Shown piece after piece: positions 7,801 through 15,977 of a stretch of 64,000 nucleotides of DNA. Origin of the DNA: Halorubrum sp. DM2 (GTDB lineage Archaea > Halobacteriota > Halobacteria > Halobacteriales > Haloferacaceae); contig NZ_LR594487.1 of assembly GCF_901686465.1 (NCBI RefSeq), positions 3,051,773 through 3,115,772 of the forward strand. Direction: 5' to 3'. Position 1 is the stretch's first letter, and every line of letters starts with the position of its first letter. Under the pieces are notes generated by a model that saw nothing but the letters and a program-made list of their open reading frames with translations, was not told the origin of the DNA and did no database searches. Both the position numbers and the translations under genes were made by a program.

Positions 7801-10389
7801 TCACCGCTCGTCCGCGGCGGCCGACTCCGGGCGGTCGACACCGACGAACTCGAAGCGCGCGCCGCCGTCGTCCCCCTCCGTGACGGCGACCTCCCAGCCG
7901 TGCGCCTCGGCGATGCGCTGGACGATGGCGAGTCCGAACCCGGTCCCCGTCTCGGAGGTGGTGTAGCCGCTCTCGAACACCGTCTCGCGCTCGTCCTCCG
8001 GGATTCCCGGCCCGTCGTCCGCGACGTAGAAGCCGTCGGTGAGGTCACCGACGACGACGCGCTCGCCGCCGTGTTCGTCGGCGTTCCGGAACAGGTTCCC
8101 GAGGAGCTGGCGGACCCGCCCGGGGTCGGCGAGGATCTCACCGTCGGTCTCGACTGCGACCTCAACCGGCGTTCCGTCCGCGTCGCCCGCGTCCTCCGCC
8201 GTCTCGAACGGACCGTCGCCGCCGGCCGACTCGAACGCCTCGTCGCTGTACGCGGCGGTCAGTTCCCCGAGGTAGACGCGCTCGAACGACCCGACCGTCT
8301 CGCCCTGCCTCGCGAGCGCGAGCACGTCGTCGATCAGCCGTTCCATCTCGTCGAGCGCGCGCTCGCAGTGATCGAAGTACGAGTCGGTCCCCGTCTCGCG
8401 GGCGAGTCTGAGGTACCCGGAAAGGACGTTGAGCGGGTTCCGAAGGTCGTGCGAGACGATCGAGGCGAACTCGTCGAGGCGCTCGTTCTCCCGTTCGATG
8501 CGCCGTTCGTACGCCTTGCGCTCGGAGATGTCGCGACTGCTCGCCAGAAATCGGTCCTCTCCCCGGACGTCGATCCGCCGGACGTTGACCTCGACGGGGA
8601 ACGTCGAGCCGTCGGCGCGCACGAACGACGTCTCCAACCGAACCGTCTCGTCCATCTCCAACCCGTTCCAGAGCCGCTTACCCTCCTCCGGGTCGAGTTC
8701 GTCGTCGACTTCCCACACGTCCATGCCGACGATCTCGTCGCGGTCGTACCCGAGCGCCGTCGTCATCGCCCGGTTGGCGTCAACGATCTCCCCCGCCTCG
8801 TCGTGGATGTCGATCATGTCCGGCGAGCGCTCGAACAGCGCCTCCAGCCGCGCGGACGTGTGTTCGAGCCGCCGCTGCCGCCGCCGCTGGTCGGTCACGT
8901 CCCGGGAGATGCCCAAGATTCCGTCGAACTCGCCGTCGATGACGAGCCGCGTCAGCGCGTAGTCGATGATCATGCCCGAATTGCTCGGAACGTCGAGTTC
9001 CGTGGTCCCCGCCAGCGACTTCCGATCGCCCTTGACGAGCGCGGCGAACGGGTCGCCGTCGCTCGTCTCTCTGATCCGCTCGACCAGCGTGCTCCGCTGC
9101 CCGACGAGCCCCTCCGGTGTGGTCTCGTACACCTCGGCCAGCCGGTCGTTGACGAGCGTGAACCGTCCCTCCGCGTCGTACACGCAGACGGGCTCAGGTA
9201 GCTCGTCGACGATCCGGCGGTACCGCCCGAGTTCGCGCTCGCGCGCCTTCTCCTCGGTGACGTCGATGTGGATGCCGACGGCTCGTCGAGGCTCGCCGTC
9301 GTCGGTCCGCTCGACGACGCGGCCGCGGTCGCGGATCCACCGCCACTCGCCGGACTTCGACCGCATCCGGTAATCGCACTGGTAGAGGTCGGTCTCGCCG
9401 GCGAAGTGTCGCTCGATGGCGTTCCACGCCGAGTCGAGGTCGTCCGGGTGGACGCGCTCCTCCCACGACGCGAGTTCGAACGCGATCTCTTCGGGCTCGT
9501 GTCCGAGCATCGCCGCCCACCGCTCGTCGAAGCGGACCTCGTCGGTCTGGACGTCCCAGTCCCAGACCCCGACGTCTGCCCCCTCGACGGCCAGCTGGAG
9601 GCGCTCGGAGAGCTCTCGGAGTTCGCGCTCGCGCTCCCGCCGTTCGGTGACGTCCCGGACGTACAGCGCCATCCCGTCGTCGGTCGGGTACGCGTTCACG
9701 ACGAGGTCGGCGTCGAGCCGGTCGACGTGCTGTTCGAACTGGACGGGATCGCCGGTCGCCGCGGCCTCGCGGAGCGTCGCCTCGGCGTCGGTATCGGTGG
9801 TCCTCGGGAACGCGTCCCAAAGCCGCTCGCCGAAAATCTCGTCCGCGTCGAGGTCGATCAGGTCCACCGCCCGGTCGTTGAGGTACGACACGCGCCAGTC
9901 GTCGTCGACCTCACAGAACGCGTCGGAGATCCGCTCGAAGTGGTCGACGGTCCGGCGGTCGCCCCGGGTCGGGGCGACGACCTCGTCGACGGCGGCCGCG
10001 AGCCGCTCGTACTGGTCACCAACCTCTCCCCTGCGGAGGTATTCGTCGACACCGGCCGAGATCGCCTCGCTGGCGACCGCCTCGGACCCCCCGCCGGCGA
10101 ACAGCACGAACGGGACGTCGCCGTGTCGGCTCCGAACGGTTTCGAGCAGTTCGACGCCGTCGGTCTCGGACGTCTCGTAGGCCGAGACGACGCAGTCGAA
10201 CCCCGTCGCTGACAGCGCGTCGAGCGCCGCGTCCGGGCCGTCGACCGCCGTCGCGTCGACCCGCTCGTCGCTGCGTTCCAGCGTCTCGGCCGCCGGCCCC
10301 GCGAACCCCGGTTCGCCGTCGACGAGGAGGACGCGGACGGACGGCGCAGCGCCGGTCGACGACCCCCGCGGCTCGCTCGGTTCGCTCAT
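7801..10389 (-). CDS. Multi-PAS sensor histidine kinase with degenerate N-terminal receiver
   Basis: An 862-residue cytoplasmic kinase. The ATG at 10389 is chosen because the receiver-like domain begins about 17 residues later. Order: receiver-like (about 18-130), PAS (about 165-275), PAS of the PAS_3 type with 'WDWDVQTDEVRFDERW' (about 285-400), PAS (about 405-520), PAS (about 530-640), HisKA with phosphoacceptor His647 in IVSHDLRNPLN, and HATPase with N-box NLFRNADEHGG, G1 VADDGPGIP and G2 GTGFGLAI. The receiver lacks the phosphoacceptor Asp: the position is Ala70 (VVSAYET), where the kinase at 23174 has VVSDYEM. It therefore probably cannot accept phosphate. No transmembrane segment is visible, so it senses an intracellular signal. 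No adjacent dedicated response regulator. Confidence 0.9.
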   Translation of the reverse strand: MSEPSEPRGSSTGAAPSVRVLLVDGEPGFAGPAAETLERSDERVDATAVDGPDAALDALSATGFDCVVSAYETSETDGVELLETVRSRHGDVPFVLFAGGGSEAVASEAISAGVDEYLRRGEVGDQYERLAAAVDEVVAPTRGDRRTVDHFERISDAFCEVDDDWRVSYLNDRAVDLIDLDADEIFGERLWDAFPRTTDTDAEATLREAAATGDPVQFEQHVDRLDADLVVNAYPTDDGMALYVRDVTERRERERELRELSERLQLAVEGADVGVWDWDVQTDEVRFDERWAAMLGHEPEEIAFELASWEERVHPDDLDSAWNAIERHFAGETDLYQCDYRMRSKSGEWRWIRDRGRVVERTDDGEPRRAVGIHIDVTEEKARERELGRYRRIVDELPEPVCVYDAEGRFTLVNDRLAEVYETTPEGLVGQRSTLVERIRETSDGDPFAALVKGDRKSLAGTTELDVPSNSGMIIDYALTRLVIDGEFDGILGISRDVTDQRRRQRRLEHTSARLEALFERSPDMIDIHDEAGEIVDANRAMTTALGYDRDEIVGMDVWEVDDELDPEEGKRLWNGLEMDETVRLETSFVRADGSTFPVEVNVRRIDVRGEDRFLASSRDISERKAYERRIERENERLDEFASIVSHDLRNPLNVLSGYLRLARETGTDSYFDHCERALDEMERLIDDVLALARQGETVGSFERVYLGELTAAYSDEAFESAGGDGPFETAEDAGDADGTPVEVAVETDGEILADPGRVRQLLGNLFRNADEHGGERVVVGDLTDGFYVADDGPGIPEDERETVFESGYTTSETGTGFGLAIVQRIAEAHGWEVAVTEGDDGGARFEFVGVDRPESAAADER

Positions 10390-10692
10390 CTGCTTAGGTG
10401 TTTTTAATCCGACATGATAACCGTTACGCTCGACGCGACGCGAACTCCGACGGACCGACAACCGATCCGATCGATCGGAGCGCCGACGCACTCCGTCGGT
10501 TTCGTCACAGGCGTTCGAGACAAGATACGCCGGGCGAGCGATCGAGGATTTATCAGAATTCCGAAATTAATTCGGGTCCCCGGAAACCCTCGGATCCCCG
10601 GTGGGTCCGTCGTGGTGGCCTCTCTGCGGCGTCGTTCACGTTTCCGTCGTATCGTCCCGTGTCCGTTTCGCTGCGTCGCTCCCACGACCGCC
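10390..10692. other. Gene-free interval between kinase and methyltransferase
   Basis: About 300 bases hold the minus-strand promoter region of the kinase (AT-rich tttttaatcc at 10401-10410) and an AT-rich patch around 10550-10575 with near-inverted gaattccgaaattaattc. No convincing short gene or RNA gene was found; open frames here are GC-driven. Confidence 0.4.
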
Positions 10693-11358
10693 TCACTTCA
10701 CCTTCGTCGAGACCGCGATCCCGGACCCGACCGGGAGTATCGCGGTCTCGACGGCGTCGTCCGAGCGAACGGTGCCGACGTACTCGCCGATACCGCGCGT
10801 CTCCTCGTCGACCGCGGCGTCCGGGAGCGGTTCGCCCGCCTCGAAGTGCGCGACGAGGTCGCCGAAGTCGATCGGTCCCCGAGCGATGTTGTCGGCGACG
10901 ACCACGCCCCCGGTCCGGACCTTCGGGAGGGCCGTCCGGTAGGCGTCGGCGTACCGTCCCTTCTGGTGGTCGATGAGGACGACGTCGAAGGGGCCGTCGT
11001 AGCGGTCGACCGTCTCCATCGCGTCGCCGACCTCGAAGGTGACGCGGTCGGCGTAGCCGTGGTCGCTCGCGAACGCCGCGCCGCGCTCGGCCTCGTCGGC
11101 GTCGAACTCGGTACAGACCACGCTCCCGACACCGCCGCGGAGGAACCACGTGGCGGAGTAGCCGAACCCGGACCCGAACTCGAACACGCGCTCCGCGTCC
11201 GTCAGCCGCGCCAACAACCGGAGGACCGCGCCCGCCTCGGGACCGATGATCGGGAACCCCCACTCGTCGGCGAGCTCGGCCATCTCCGCCTGAACCGCCG
11301 TGTGTTCCGGGGCCGTGGCGGTCAGGAACCGGCGCGCGGGATCTGTGAGCACGTCCAT
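10693..11358 (-). CDS. Class I SAM-dependent O-methyltransferase
   Basis: A 221-residue enzyme of the catechol/caffeoyl-CoA O-methyltransferase type. It has SAM-binding motif I VFEFGSGFGYSATWF (about residues 58-72), acidic motif II CTEFDADEAE near 84, 'VTFEVGDAMETV' near 110, and the metal-linked VVLIDHQKGRYADAY motif near 130. A later 'GGVVVADNIARGP' matches the family's metal-binding DN. The start is ATG 11358 because a TATA-like acttaaat lies about 27 bases upstream; an in-frame ATG eight codons earlier lacks such placement. Substrate unknown. It lies alone between the kinase and the mutase gene. Confidence 0.82.
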   Translation of the reverse strand: MDVLTDPARRFLTATAPEHTAVQAEMAELADEWGFPIIGPEAGAVLRLLARLTDAERVFEFGSGFGYSATWFLRGGVGSVVCTEFDADEAERGAAFASDHGYADRVTFEVGDAMETVDRYDGPFDVVLIDHQKGRYADAYRTALPKVRTGGVVVADNIARGPIDFGDLVAHFEAGEPLPDAAVDEETRGIGEYVGTVRSDDAVETAILPVGSGIAVSTKVK

Positions 11359-11381
11359 GCGGGCGGGTCGAACGCCCGACA

Positions 11382-11390
11382 CTTAAATCG
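11382..11390 (-). promoter_or_regulatory. TATA box of the O-methyltransferase
   Basis: Minus-strand atttaagtg (plus-strand cacttaaat) lies about 27 bases upstream of ATG 11358, the spacing of leaderless haloarchaeal promoters. Confidence 0.55.
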
Positions 11391-11444
11391 GGTCGGCGGG
11401 TCGAACCCGATCGGGCCGACGGCCGGACCGGCAGATCGGAGCCT

Positions 11445-11519
11445 CGCCCGCCGAACGGCTCGGTTCGCTGTCCGCCCGCCGAACGGCTCGGTTCGCTGTC
11501 CGCCCGCCGAACGGCCCGG
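11445..11519. repeat. 28-base tandem repeat, 2.7 copies
   Basis: Perfect units occupy 11445-11472 and 11473-11500 (each starts cgcccgccgaacggctcggt), and a partial third occupies 11501-11519 with one change (cggcccgg). The array ends about 40 bases before the start of the methylmalonyl-CoA mutase gene, just upstream of its TATA-like gttaag. Confidence 0.9.
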
Positions 11520-11560
11520 CCTGAAAACTGTTAAGTTCCGCTCGGCCGACCGATTCAGTA

Positions 11561-13234
11561 ATGTACGACCCTGAGGAACTCGAAGCGATCCGCGACGCCA
11601 AGTCGTCGTGGGAGGAGGGCACCTACGGGGAGACCGTCGACCGGTTCGGGGAGCGCGAGGAGACGTTCACCACCGACACCGGCGGACAGGAGGTCGACCC
11701 CCTCTACACCCCGGCTGACGCTGAGACCGACTACCGCGAGGACCTCGGCTATCCCGGCGAGGAGCCGTACACCCGCGGCGTCTACTCGACGATGCACCGG
11801 GGGCGGCTGTGGACGATGCGCCAGTACGCCGGGATGGGGACCGCCGCGGAGACGAACGAGCGCTTCCAGTACCTCATCGACGAGGGCTCGTCGGGGCTGT
11901 CGATGGCGTTCGACCTGCCGACGCAGATGGGGTACGACTCCGACGCCGCGATGGCCGAGGGGGAGGTGGGCCGGTCGGGCGTCGCCATCGACACCCTCGA
12001 CGACTTCGAGACCGTCTTCGGCGGCATCCCGCTCGACGAGGTGTCCACGTCGATGACGATCAACGCCCCCGCCGGCGTGCTGCTCGCGATGTACGTCGCG
12101 ATGGGGGACAAGCAGGGCGTCCCGCGCGAGGAGCTCCGCGGGACGATACAGAACGACATCATGAAAGAGTACATCGCGCGGAACCTCTACATCTACCCGC
12201 CGAAGCAGTCGATGCGGCTGATCACGGACATCTTCGAGTTCTGCGCGGCCGAGACGCCCGCGTTCAACACCATCTCCATCTCGGGGTACCACATCCGCGA
12301 GGCGGGGTCGACCGCGGCCCAGGAGATCGCCTTCACCCTCGGCGACGGCATCGAGTACGTCGAGGCCGCGCTCGACGCCGGGCTAGACGTCGACGAGTTC
12401 GCCCCGCAGCTCTCCTTCTTCTTCAACGCTCACAACAACATCTTCGAGGAGGCCGCGAAGTTCCGCGCCGCCCGCCGGATGTGGGCGAAGATCATGGACG
12501 AGCGGTTCGACGCCCAGAACCCCAAGTCGAAGCAGCTGAAGTTCCACACCCAGACCGGCGGCTCGACGCTCACCGCCCAGCAGATCGAGAACAACGTGGT
12601 CCGCGTCTCGTACCAGGCGCTCGCAGCCGTCCTCGGCGGCACGCAGAGCCTCCACACGAACGGAAAAGACGAGGCGCTCGCGCTCCCGACCGAGAAGTCC
12701 GTCCGCACCGCGCTCCGCACCCAGCAGATCCTCGCCCACGAGTCGGGGGCCGCGGACACGATCGACCCGCTCGCCGGCTCCTACTACGTCGAGGACCTCA
12801 CCGACGGGATCGAGGAGGAGGCGTTCGAGATCTTAGAGGAGGTCGACCGCCGCGGCGGCATGTTGGAGGCCGTCGAGAGCGGCTGGGTCCAACGGCAGAT
12901 CCAGGACGTCGCCTTCGAGCGCCAGCAGGAGATCGAGGAGGGCGAGCGGATCATCGTCGGCGTCAACGAGTTCGAGGTCGACGAGGAGCCGGAGATGGAC
13001 TTAGAAGAGGTCGACCCCGATCAAGAGCAGAACCAGCGCGAGCGCCTACAGGGAGTGAAGGCCGACCGCGACGGCGACGCGGTCGACGAGGCGCTCGCAT
13101 CGATTCGCGAGGCCGCACAGGGGACCGAGAACGTGATGCCGCACATCGTCGACGCCGTGAAGGCGTACGCGACGGTCCAAGAGATATCGGACGTGCTCCG
13201 CGACGAGTTCGGGGAGTACAAGCCGGGGCGGTGA
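11561..13234 (+). CDS. mcmA1: Methylmalonyl-CoA mutase, large (catalytic) subunit
   Basis: A 557-residue protein covering the substrate-binding TIM barrel of B12-dependent methylmalonyl-CoA mutase, which interconverts (R)-methylmalonyl-CoA and succinyl-CoA. Visible family blocks: [25 protein letters not shown] near 67-90, [17 protein letters not shown] near 110, [11 protein letters not shown] near 162, [16 protein letters not shown] near 242 and [15 protein letters not shown] near 326. It ends before the cobalamin-binding domain, as in archaeal two-subunit enzymes; the small B12 subunit is not in the window. The epimerase acting just before it is at 14952. TATA-like gttaag about 30 bases upstream supports ATG 11561. 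Confidence 0.95.
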   Translation: MYDPEELEAIRDAKSSWEEGTYGETVDRFGEREETFTTDTGGQEVDPLYTPADAETDYREDLGYPGEEPYTRGVYSTMHRGRLWTMRQYAGMGTAAETNERFQYLIDEGSSGLSMAFDLPTQMGYDSDAAMAEGEVGRSGVAIDTLDDFETVFGGIPLDEVSTSMTINAPAGVLLAMYVAMGDKQGVPREELRGTIQNDIMKEYIARNLYIYPPKQSMRLITDIFEFCAAETPAFNTISISGYHIREAGSTAAQEIAFTLGDGIEYVEAALDAGLDVDEFAPQLSFFFNAHNNIFEEAAKFRAARRMWAKIMDERFDAQNPKSKQLKFHTQTGGSTLTAQQIENNVVRVSYQALAAVLGGTQSLHTNGKDEALALPTEKSVRTALRTQQILAHESGAADTIDPLAGSYYVEDLTDGIEEEAFEILEEVDRRGGMLEAVESGWVQRQIQDVAFERQQEIEEGERIIVGVNEFEVDEEPEMDLEEVDPDQEQNQRERLQGVKADRDGDAVDEALASIREAAQGTENVMPHIVDAVKAYATVQEISDVLRDEFGEYKPGR

Positions 13235-13265
13235 TATTAATACGATCTACTAATTTTTGAGATGT

Positions 13266-14021
13266 ATGCCAAGCGGTTTATTCGGATTTAGCCTGAGAGA
13301 TATATATTCAAGAGTTATTCCGGGCGCAGTTGGTAGCATAATCGTTGCTGGACCATACATGCTGTACGGGTATTATGAGACGAACCGTAGCCTACCTCAA
13401 AATGTGGCATCGGATATAACAGTTATTGTGCCAGTACTGCTGTTAGTCTGGTTTGGCTTTGGGGAAGCAATACGATATTTTCGTAGGGCAAACGGGGGAG
13501 TTCCACGCGAATTTAGAGAGCAGTATCAGTACTACCATCCGCAAACAAATAATTCGTATCTGATAGAATCTCTCCTAATGAAATTAAAAATATCCTCGTG
13601 GGATACCCCGGATATGGTTTGGACTGATCAGTGTCAGTTCTTTTGGGATGATGTTGCCGAAAGGTTTGATCTTGATACGCGAAAATCGGGACACATTCAG
13701 GTATATAAGATATTACAAAAGGATCTCAGAGGTGACCTAAGCGTGGACACATTACGGCATAAGTCACTATACGAACTGAGTAGAAATATCAGAATGTCTA
13801 TAATTATTTCATATGTTTTATTAGCAATAATTATTATACAGCAGTACGCCTCAGGGAGTGCTGTTCTTAGTTATAGTATGTTGTGGATAGTTATTTCAAC
13901 CATAATAATTACAGCCGCATCACAGATATATAAGATTATTTTTGTTGGACTTGTCCATGAATATATCAATGACTTACTCACGGAGTACTACATTAAGTAC
14001 ATATCAAATGACGTGAGCTGA
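13266..14021 (+). CDS. AT-rich orphan membrane protein
   Basis: A 251-residue protein, unrecognised. Base composition is visibly AT-rich (runs such as ttattatacag, aaaaatatcc) against very GC-rich neighbours, with codons ending in A/T, which indicates recent acquisition. Four hydrophobic helices are predicted: about residues 14-33, 45-67, 175-195 and 202-230. Between helices 2 and 3 lies a cytoplasmic-type segment with many charged residues. ATG 13266 is preferred over the TTG three codons earlier; AT-rich tattaatacg around 13235-13245 could serve as promoter. It is inserted between the mutase and the channel/epimerase genes. The topology would suit a sensor or effector membrane protein, but nothing identifies a function. 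Confidence 0.75.
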   Translation: MPSGLFGFSLRDIYSRVIPGAVGSIIVAGPYMLYGYYETNRSLPQNVASDITVIVPVLLLVWFGFGEAIRYFRRANGGVPREFREQYQYYHPQTNNSYLIESLLMKLKISSWDTPDMVWTDQCQFFWDDVAERFDLDTRKSGHIQVYKILQKDLRGDLSVDTLRHKSLYELSRNIRMSIIISYVLLAIIIIQQYASGSAVLSYSMLWIVISTIIITAASQIYKIIFVGLVHEYINDLLTEYYIKYISNDVS

Positions 14022-14031
14022 ATCATTTCGA

Positions 14032-14835
14032 TTAGTTCGCGCCGCGAACGACGTGGCCGTACTTCAGTAGCGCGACGAACACCCCGCCGCCGAAGGCGTT
14101 GCCGATCGTCGCCAACACGAGGAACCCGGCGTAGTCGGTCAGCGTGATCGCGTCCGAGACGAACAGCCCGAACAGCACCTCGACGTTGCCCGCGATCGAG
14201 TGCGGGAGGTGGAGGAGGCCGATCGTCCCGGTGACGATCAACACGAGGAGGATCCGGGCGGTCGTGTCCTGCGCCGCCGTCACGAGCCACGCCAGCAGGC
14301 CCATCAGCCACCCGGCGAAGACGCCGCCGACGAACAGCCACGGGAGATCGTGGTCGACGAGCTTCAACGCGATCTTCTCGAAGGACGCGGGGTCGACGAC
14401 GCCGAGTTCCGGCATCAGCAGGATCACGAGAAGGGTGAAAAACAGCCCGCCGACGAGGTTTCCGACGTACACCAGTCCCCAGAGGCGGCCGAGCTGTTCG
14501 AACGACGCCTGCCCGTCGAGGACCGGGATCACCGCAAGCGTCGTGTGTTCGGTGAACAGCTCCGACCGCCCCAAGATCACGAACATGAAGCCGATGGAGT
14601 AGACGCTCGCCAACAGCAGCTCGGTCGGCAGGTCACCGAATCCCCCCGGGGACAGGGTCAAGATCACCGCCATCATCAGCGGGCCGAACCCGATGTCGAG
14701 CCCCGCCGACAGCCCCGAGAGCAGGAGGCCGGACCGCTCCCGCCGCATTTCGTGTAGCCCGGTTTCGAGCAGCGAGTCGAGGACGCTCCGGGACGACATC
14801 TGGTCCGTCGAACCGTCGTTCTGTGAATTGCTCAC
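14032..14835 (-). CDS. Formate/nitrite transporter (FNT) family channel
   Basis: A 267-residue membrane protein with six helices, the normal FNT size. Recognisable features: an N-terminal amphipathic segment LLETGLHEMRRERSGLLLSGLSAG, the first re-entrant region 'SIGFMFVILGRSELFTEHTT' near 80-100, 'WGLVYVGNLVGGLFF' near 123 and the second half 'LPWLFVGGVFAGWLMGLLAWLV' near 165. These pentameric channels pass small monovalent anions such as formate, nitrite or hydrosulfide; YfdC-like archaeal members have unassigned substrates. It is divergent from the epimerase at 14952 and convergent with the AT-rich orphan gene. Confidence 0.88.
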   Translation of the reverse strand: MSNSQNDGSTDQMSSRSVLDSLLETGLHEMRRERSGLLLSGLSAGLDIGFGPLMMAVILTLSPGGFGDLPTELLLASVYSIGFMFVILGRSELFTEHTTLAVIPVLDGQASFEQLGRLWGLVYVGNLVGGLFFTLLVILLMPELGVVDPASFEKIALKLVDHDLPWLFVGGVFAGWLMGLLAWLVTAAQDTTARILLVLIVTGTIGLLHLPHSIAGNVEVLFGLFVSDAITLTDYAGFLVLATIGNAFGGGVFVALLKYGHVVRGAN

Positions 14836-14921
14836 TGTTGGAACCGTTCGCCGTTACTCTCGGAACTCACCCAAAGCTTTGCGTTTTCTGAGCGAGGCGC
14901 GGACGCGGACCCCGCGCACCG

Positions 14922-14928
14922 TATAAGT
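14922..14928 (+). promoter_or_regulatory. TATA box of methylmalonyl-CoA epimerase
   Basis: Sequence tataagt is centred about 27 bases upstream of ATG 14952, supporting a leaderless transcript and that start. Confidence 0.65.
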
Positions 14929-14951
14929 CGGCGGCACTCGTCTTGGGACGT

Positions 14952-15338
14952 ATGCGCTTCGACCACGTCGGCGTCGCCACGCGCGACGCCACCGACTTAG
15001 CCGACCTGTTCGGCGGCCTGTGCGACGCGCCGGTCGCCCACGAGGAGACGTTCGACGACATGCGGATCGTCTTCCTCGAACTCGACGGCGGCGGCTACTT
15101 CGAACTGCTCGAACCGGACGCCGGCGGAACGATCGGGGATTACCTCGACCGCGAGGGGCCCGGCGTTCACCACGTCGCGCTCGCGGTCGACGACCTCCCG
15201 GCCGCGCTCGATGACGCGCGCGACCTCGGCATCGACCTCGTCGACGAGGAGCCGCGCCCCGGCGCGTGGGGCCACGAGGTGGCGTTCTGTCACCCCGGAT
15301 CGACCGGGGGCGTCCTCGTCGAGTTCGTCGAGCACTGA
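14952..15338 (+). CDS. mce: Methylmalonyl-CoA epimerase
   Basis: A 128-residue single-unit VOC-fold enzyme that racemises (S)- to (R)-methylmalonyl-CoA, feeding the mutase at 11561 in propionate/odd-chain metabolism. Family features: N-terminal FDHVGVATRDATDLADLF with a metal-binding His, 'VFLELDGGGYFELLEP' near 42 with a metal Glu, 'GPGVHHVALAVDDLPAAL' near 75 with a second His, and C-terminal GGVLVEFVEH with the last Glu. Length matches the family. The ATG is set by the TATA box. It is separated from the mutase gene by the AT-rich orphan gene and the FNT channel. Confidence 0.92.
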   Translation: MRFDHVGVATRDATDLADLFGGLCDAPVAHEETFDDMRIVFLELDGGGYFELLEPDAGGTIGDYLDREGPGVHHVALAVDDLPAALDDARDLGIDLVDEEPRPGAWGHEVAFCHPGSTGGVLVEFVEH

Positions 15339-15411
15339 GGTCGCGGCGACGCCCGCGGCGGCCGCGTCCGAAAACGTTGGACTTTCGTGAACGGGCTACG
15401 GAGACCGTGTA

Positions 15412-15972
15412 ATGCCCGAACGCTCCAGAGGGGTCACGTCGGTCGTCTCGACGGTTCTCCTCGTCGCGATCGTGGTGGTCCTCTCGGCGACCCTCTCGGT
15501 GTTCGCGCTGGGCGTTACGGACGAGCTTCAAGACCCGGGTCCCTACGTCTCGCAGTCCAGCGGACAGCTCGTGGTACAGGAGGGTTCCGACGGCGGGATC
15601 GTGCGCATCACGCACGTCGCCGGGGATCCGGTCCCGGTCGAGGAGACGGAGATAGCCATCGACGCCACCGACACCTGCGGGGAACGCGAACGGCTGATTA
15701 ATCTGCCTGAGGATCCCTCGAACAACGCCGGGCGATTCGCCGACTCGAACGTCGCATCCGGGCCGATCAACGAGAGCATCGTCTCCGGGCAGACCGGGCT
15801 TGACCTCGGAGTTCTCGACTCGCGCACGTCGAACACGCTCGGAGCCGGGTCGCATCTGGGCTTCCGGCTTACCGGGGGGGAGTGTCAGCTCACTGCTGGC
15901 GACCGAATCGTGGTCCGGGTAGTCCACGTCCCGTCGGGCTCCGTCACGATAAGTCAGGAATTCGCGGTCTGA
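15412..15972 (+). CDS. Archaeal type IV pilin-like protein
   Basis: A 186-residue secreted/surface protein. It has a class III signal sequence: short basic MPERSRG, predicted prepilin peptidase (PibD) cleavage after Gly7, then the hydrophobic stretch VTSVVSTVLLVAIVVVLSATLSVFALG that would form the pilus core helix. The rest is a beta-rich globular domain with two Cys (about 83 and 164) that may pair. This is the architecture of the haloarchaeal pilin N-terminal-domain family. A similar gene is at 31857-32450. It ends 5 bases before the convergent S9 peptidase gene. Pilin versus other PibD-processed surface protein cannot be decided. Confidence 0.82.
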   Translation: MPERSRGVTSVVSTVLLVAIVVVLSATLSVFALGVTDELQDPGPYVSQSSGQLVVQEGSDGGIVRITHVAGDPVPVEETEIAIDATDTCGERERLINLPEDPSNNAGRFADSNVASGPINESIVSGQTGLDLGVLDSRTSNTLGAGSHLGFRLTGGECQLTAGDRIVVRVVHVPSGSVTISQEFAV

Positions 15973-15977
15973 GCGAT

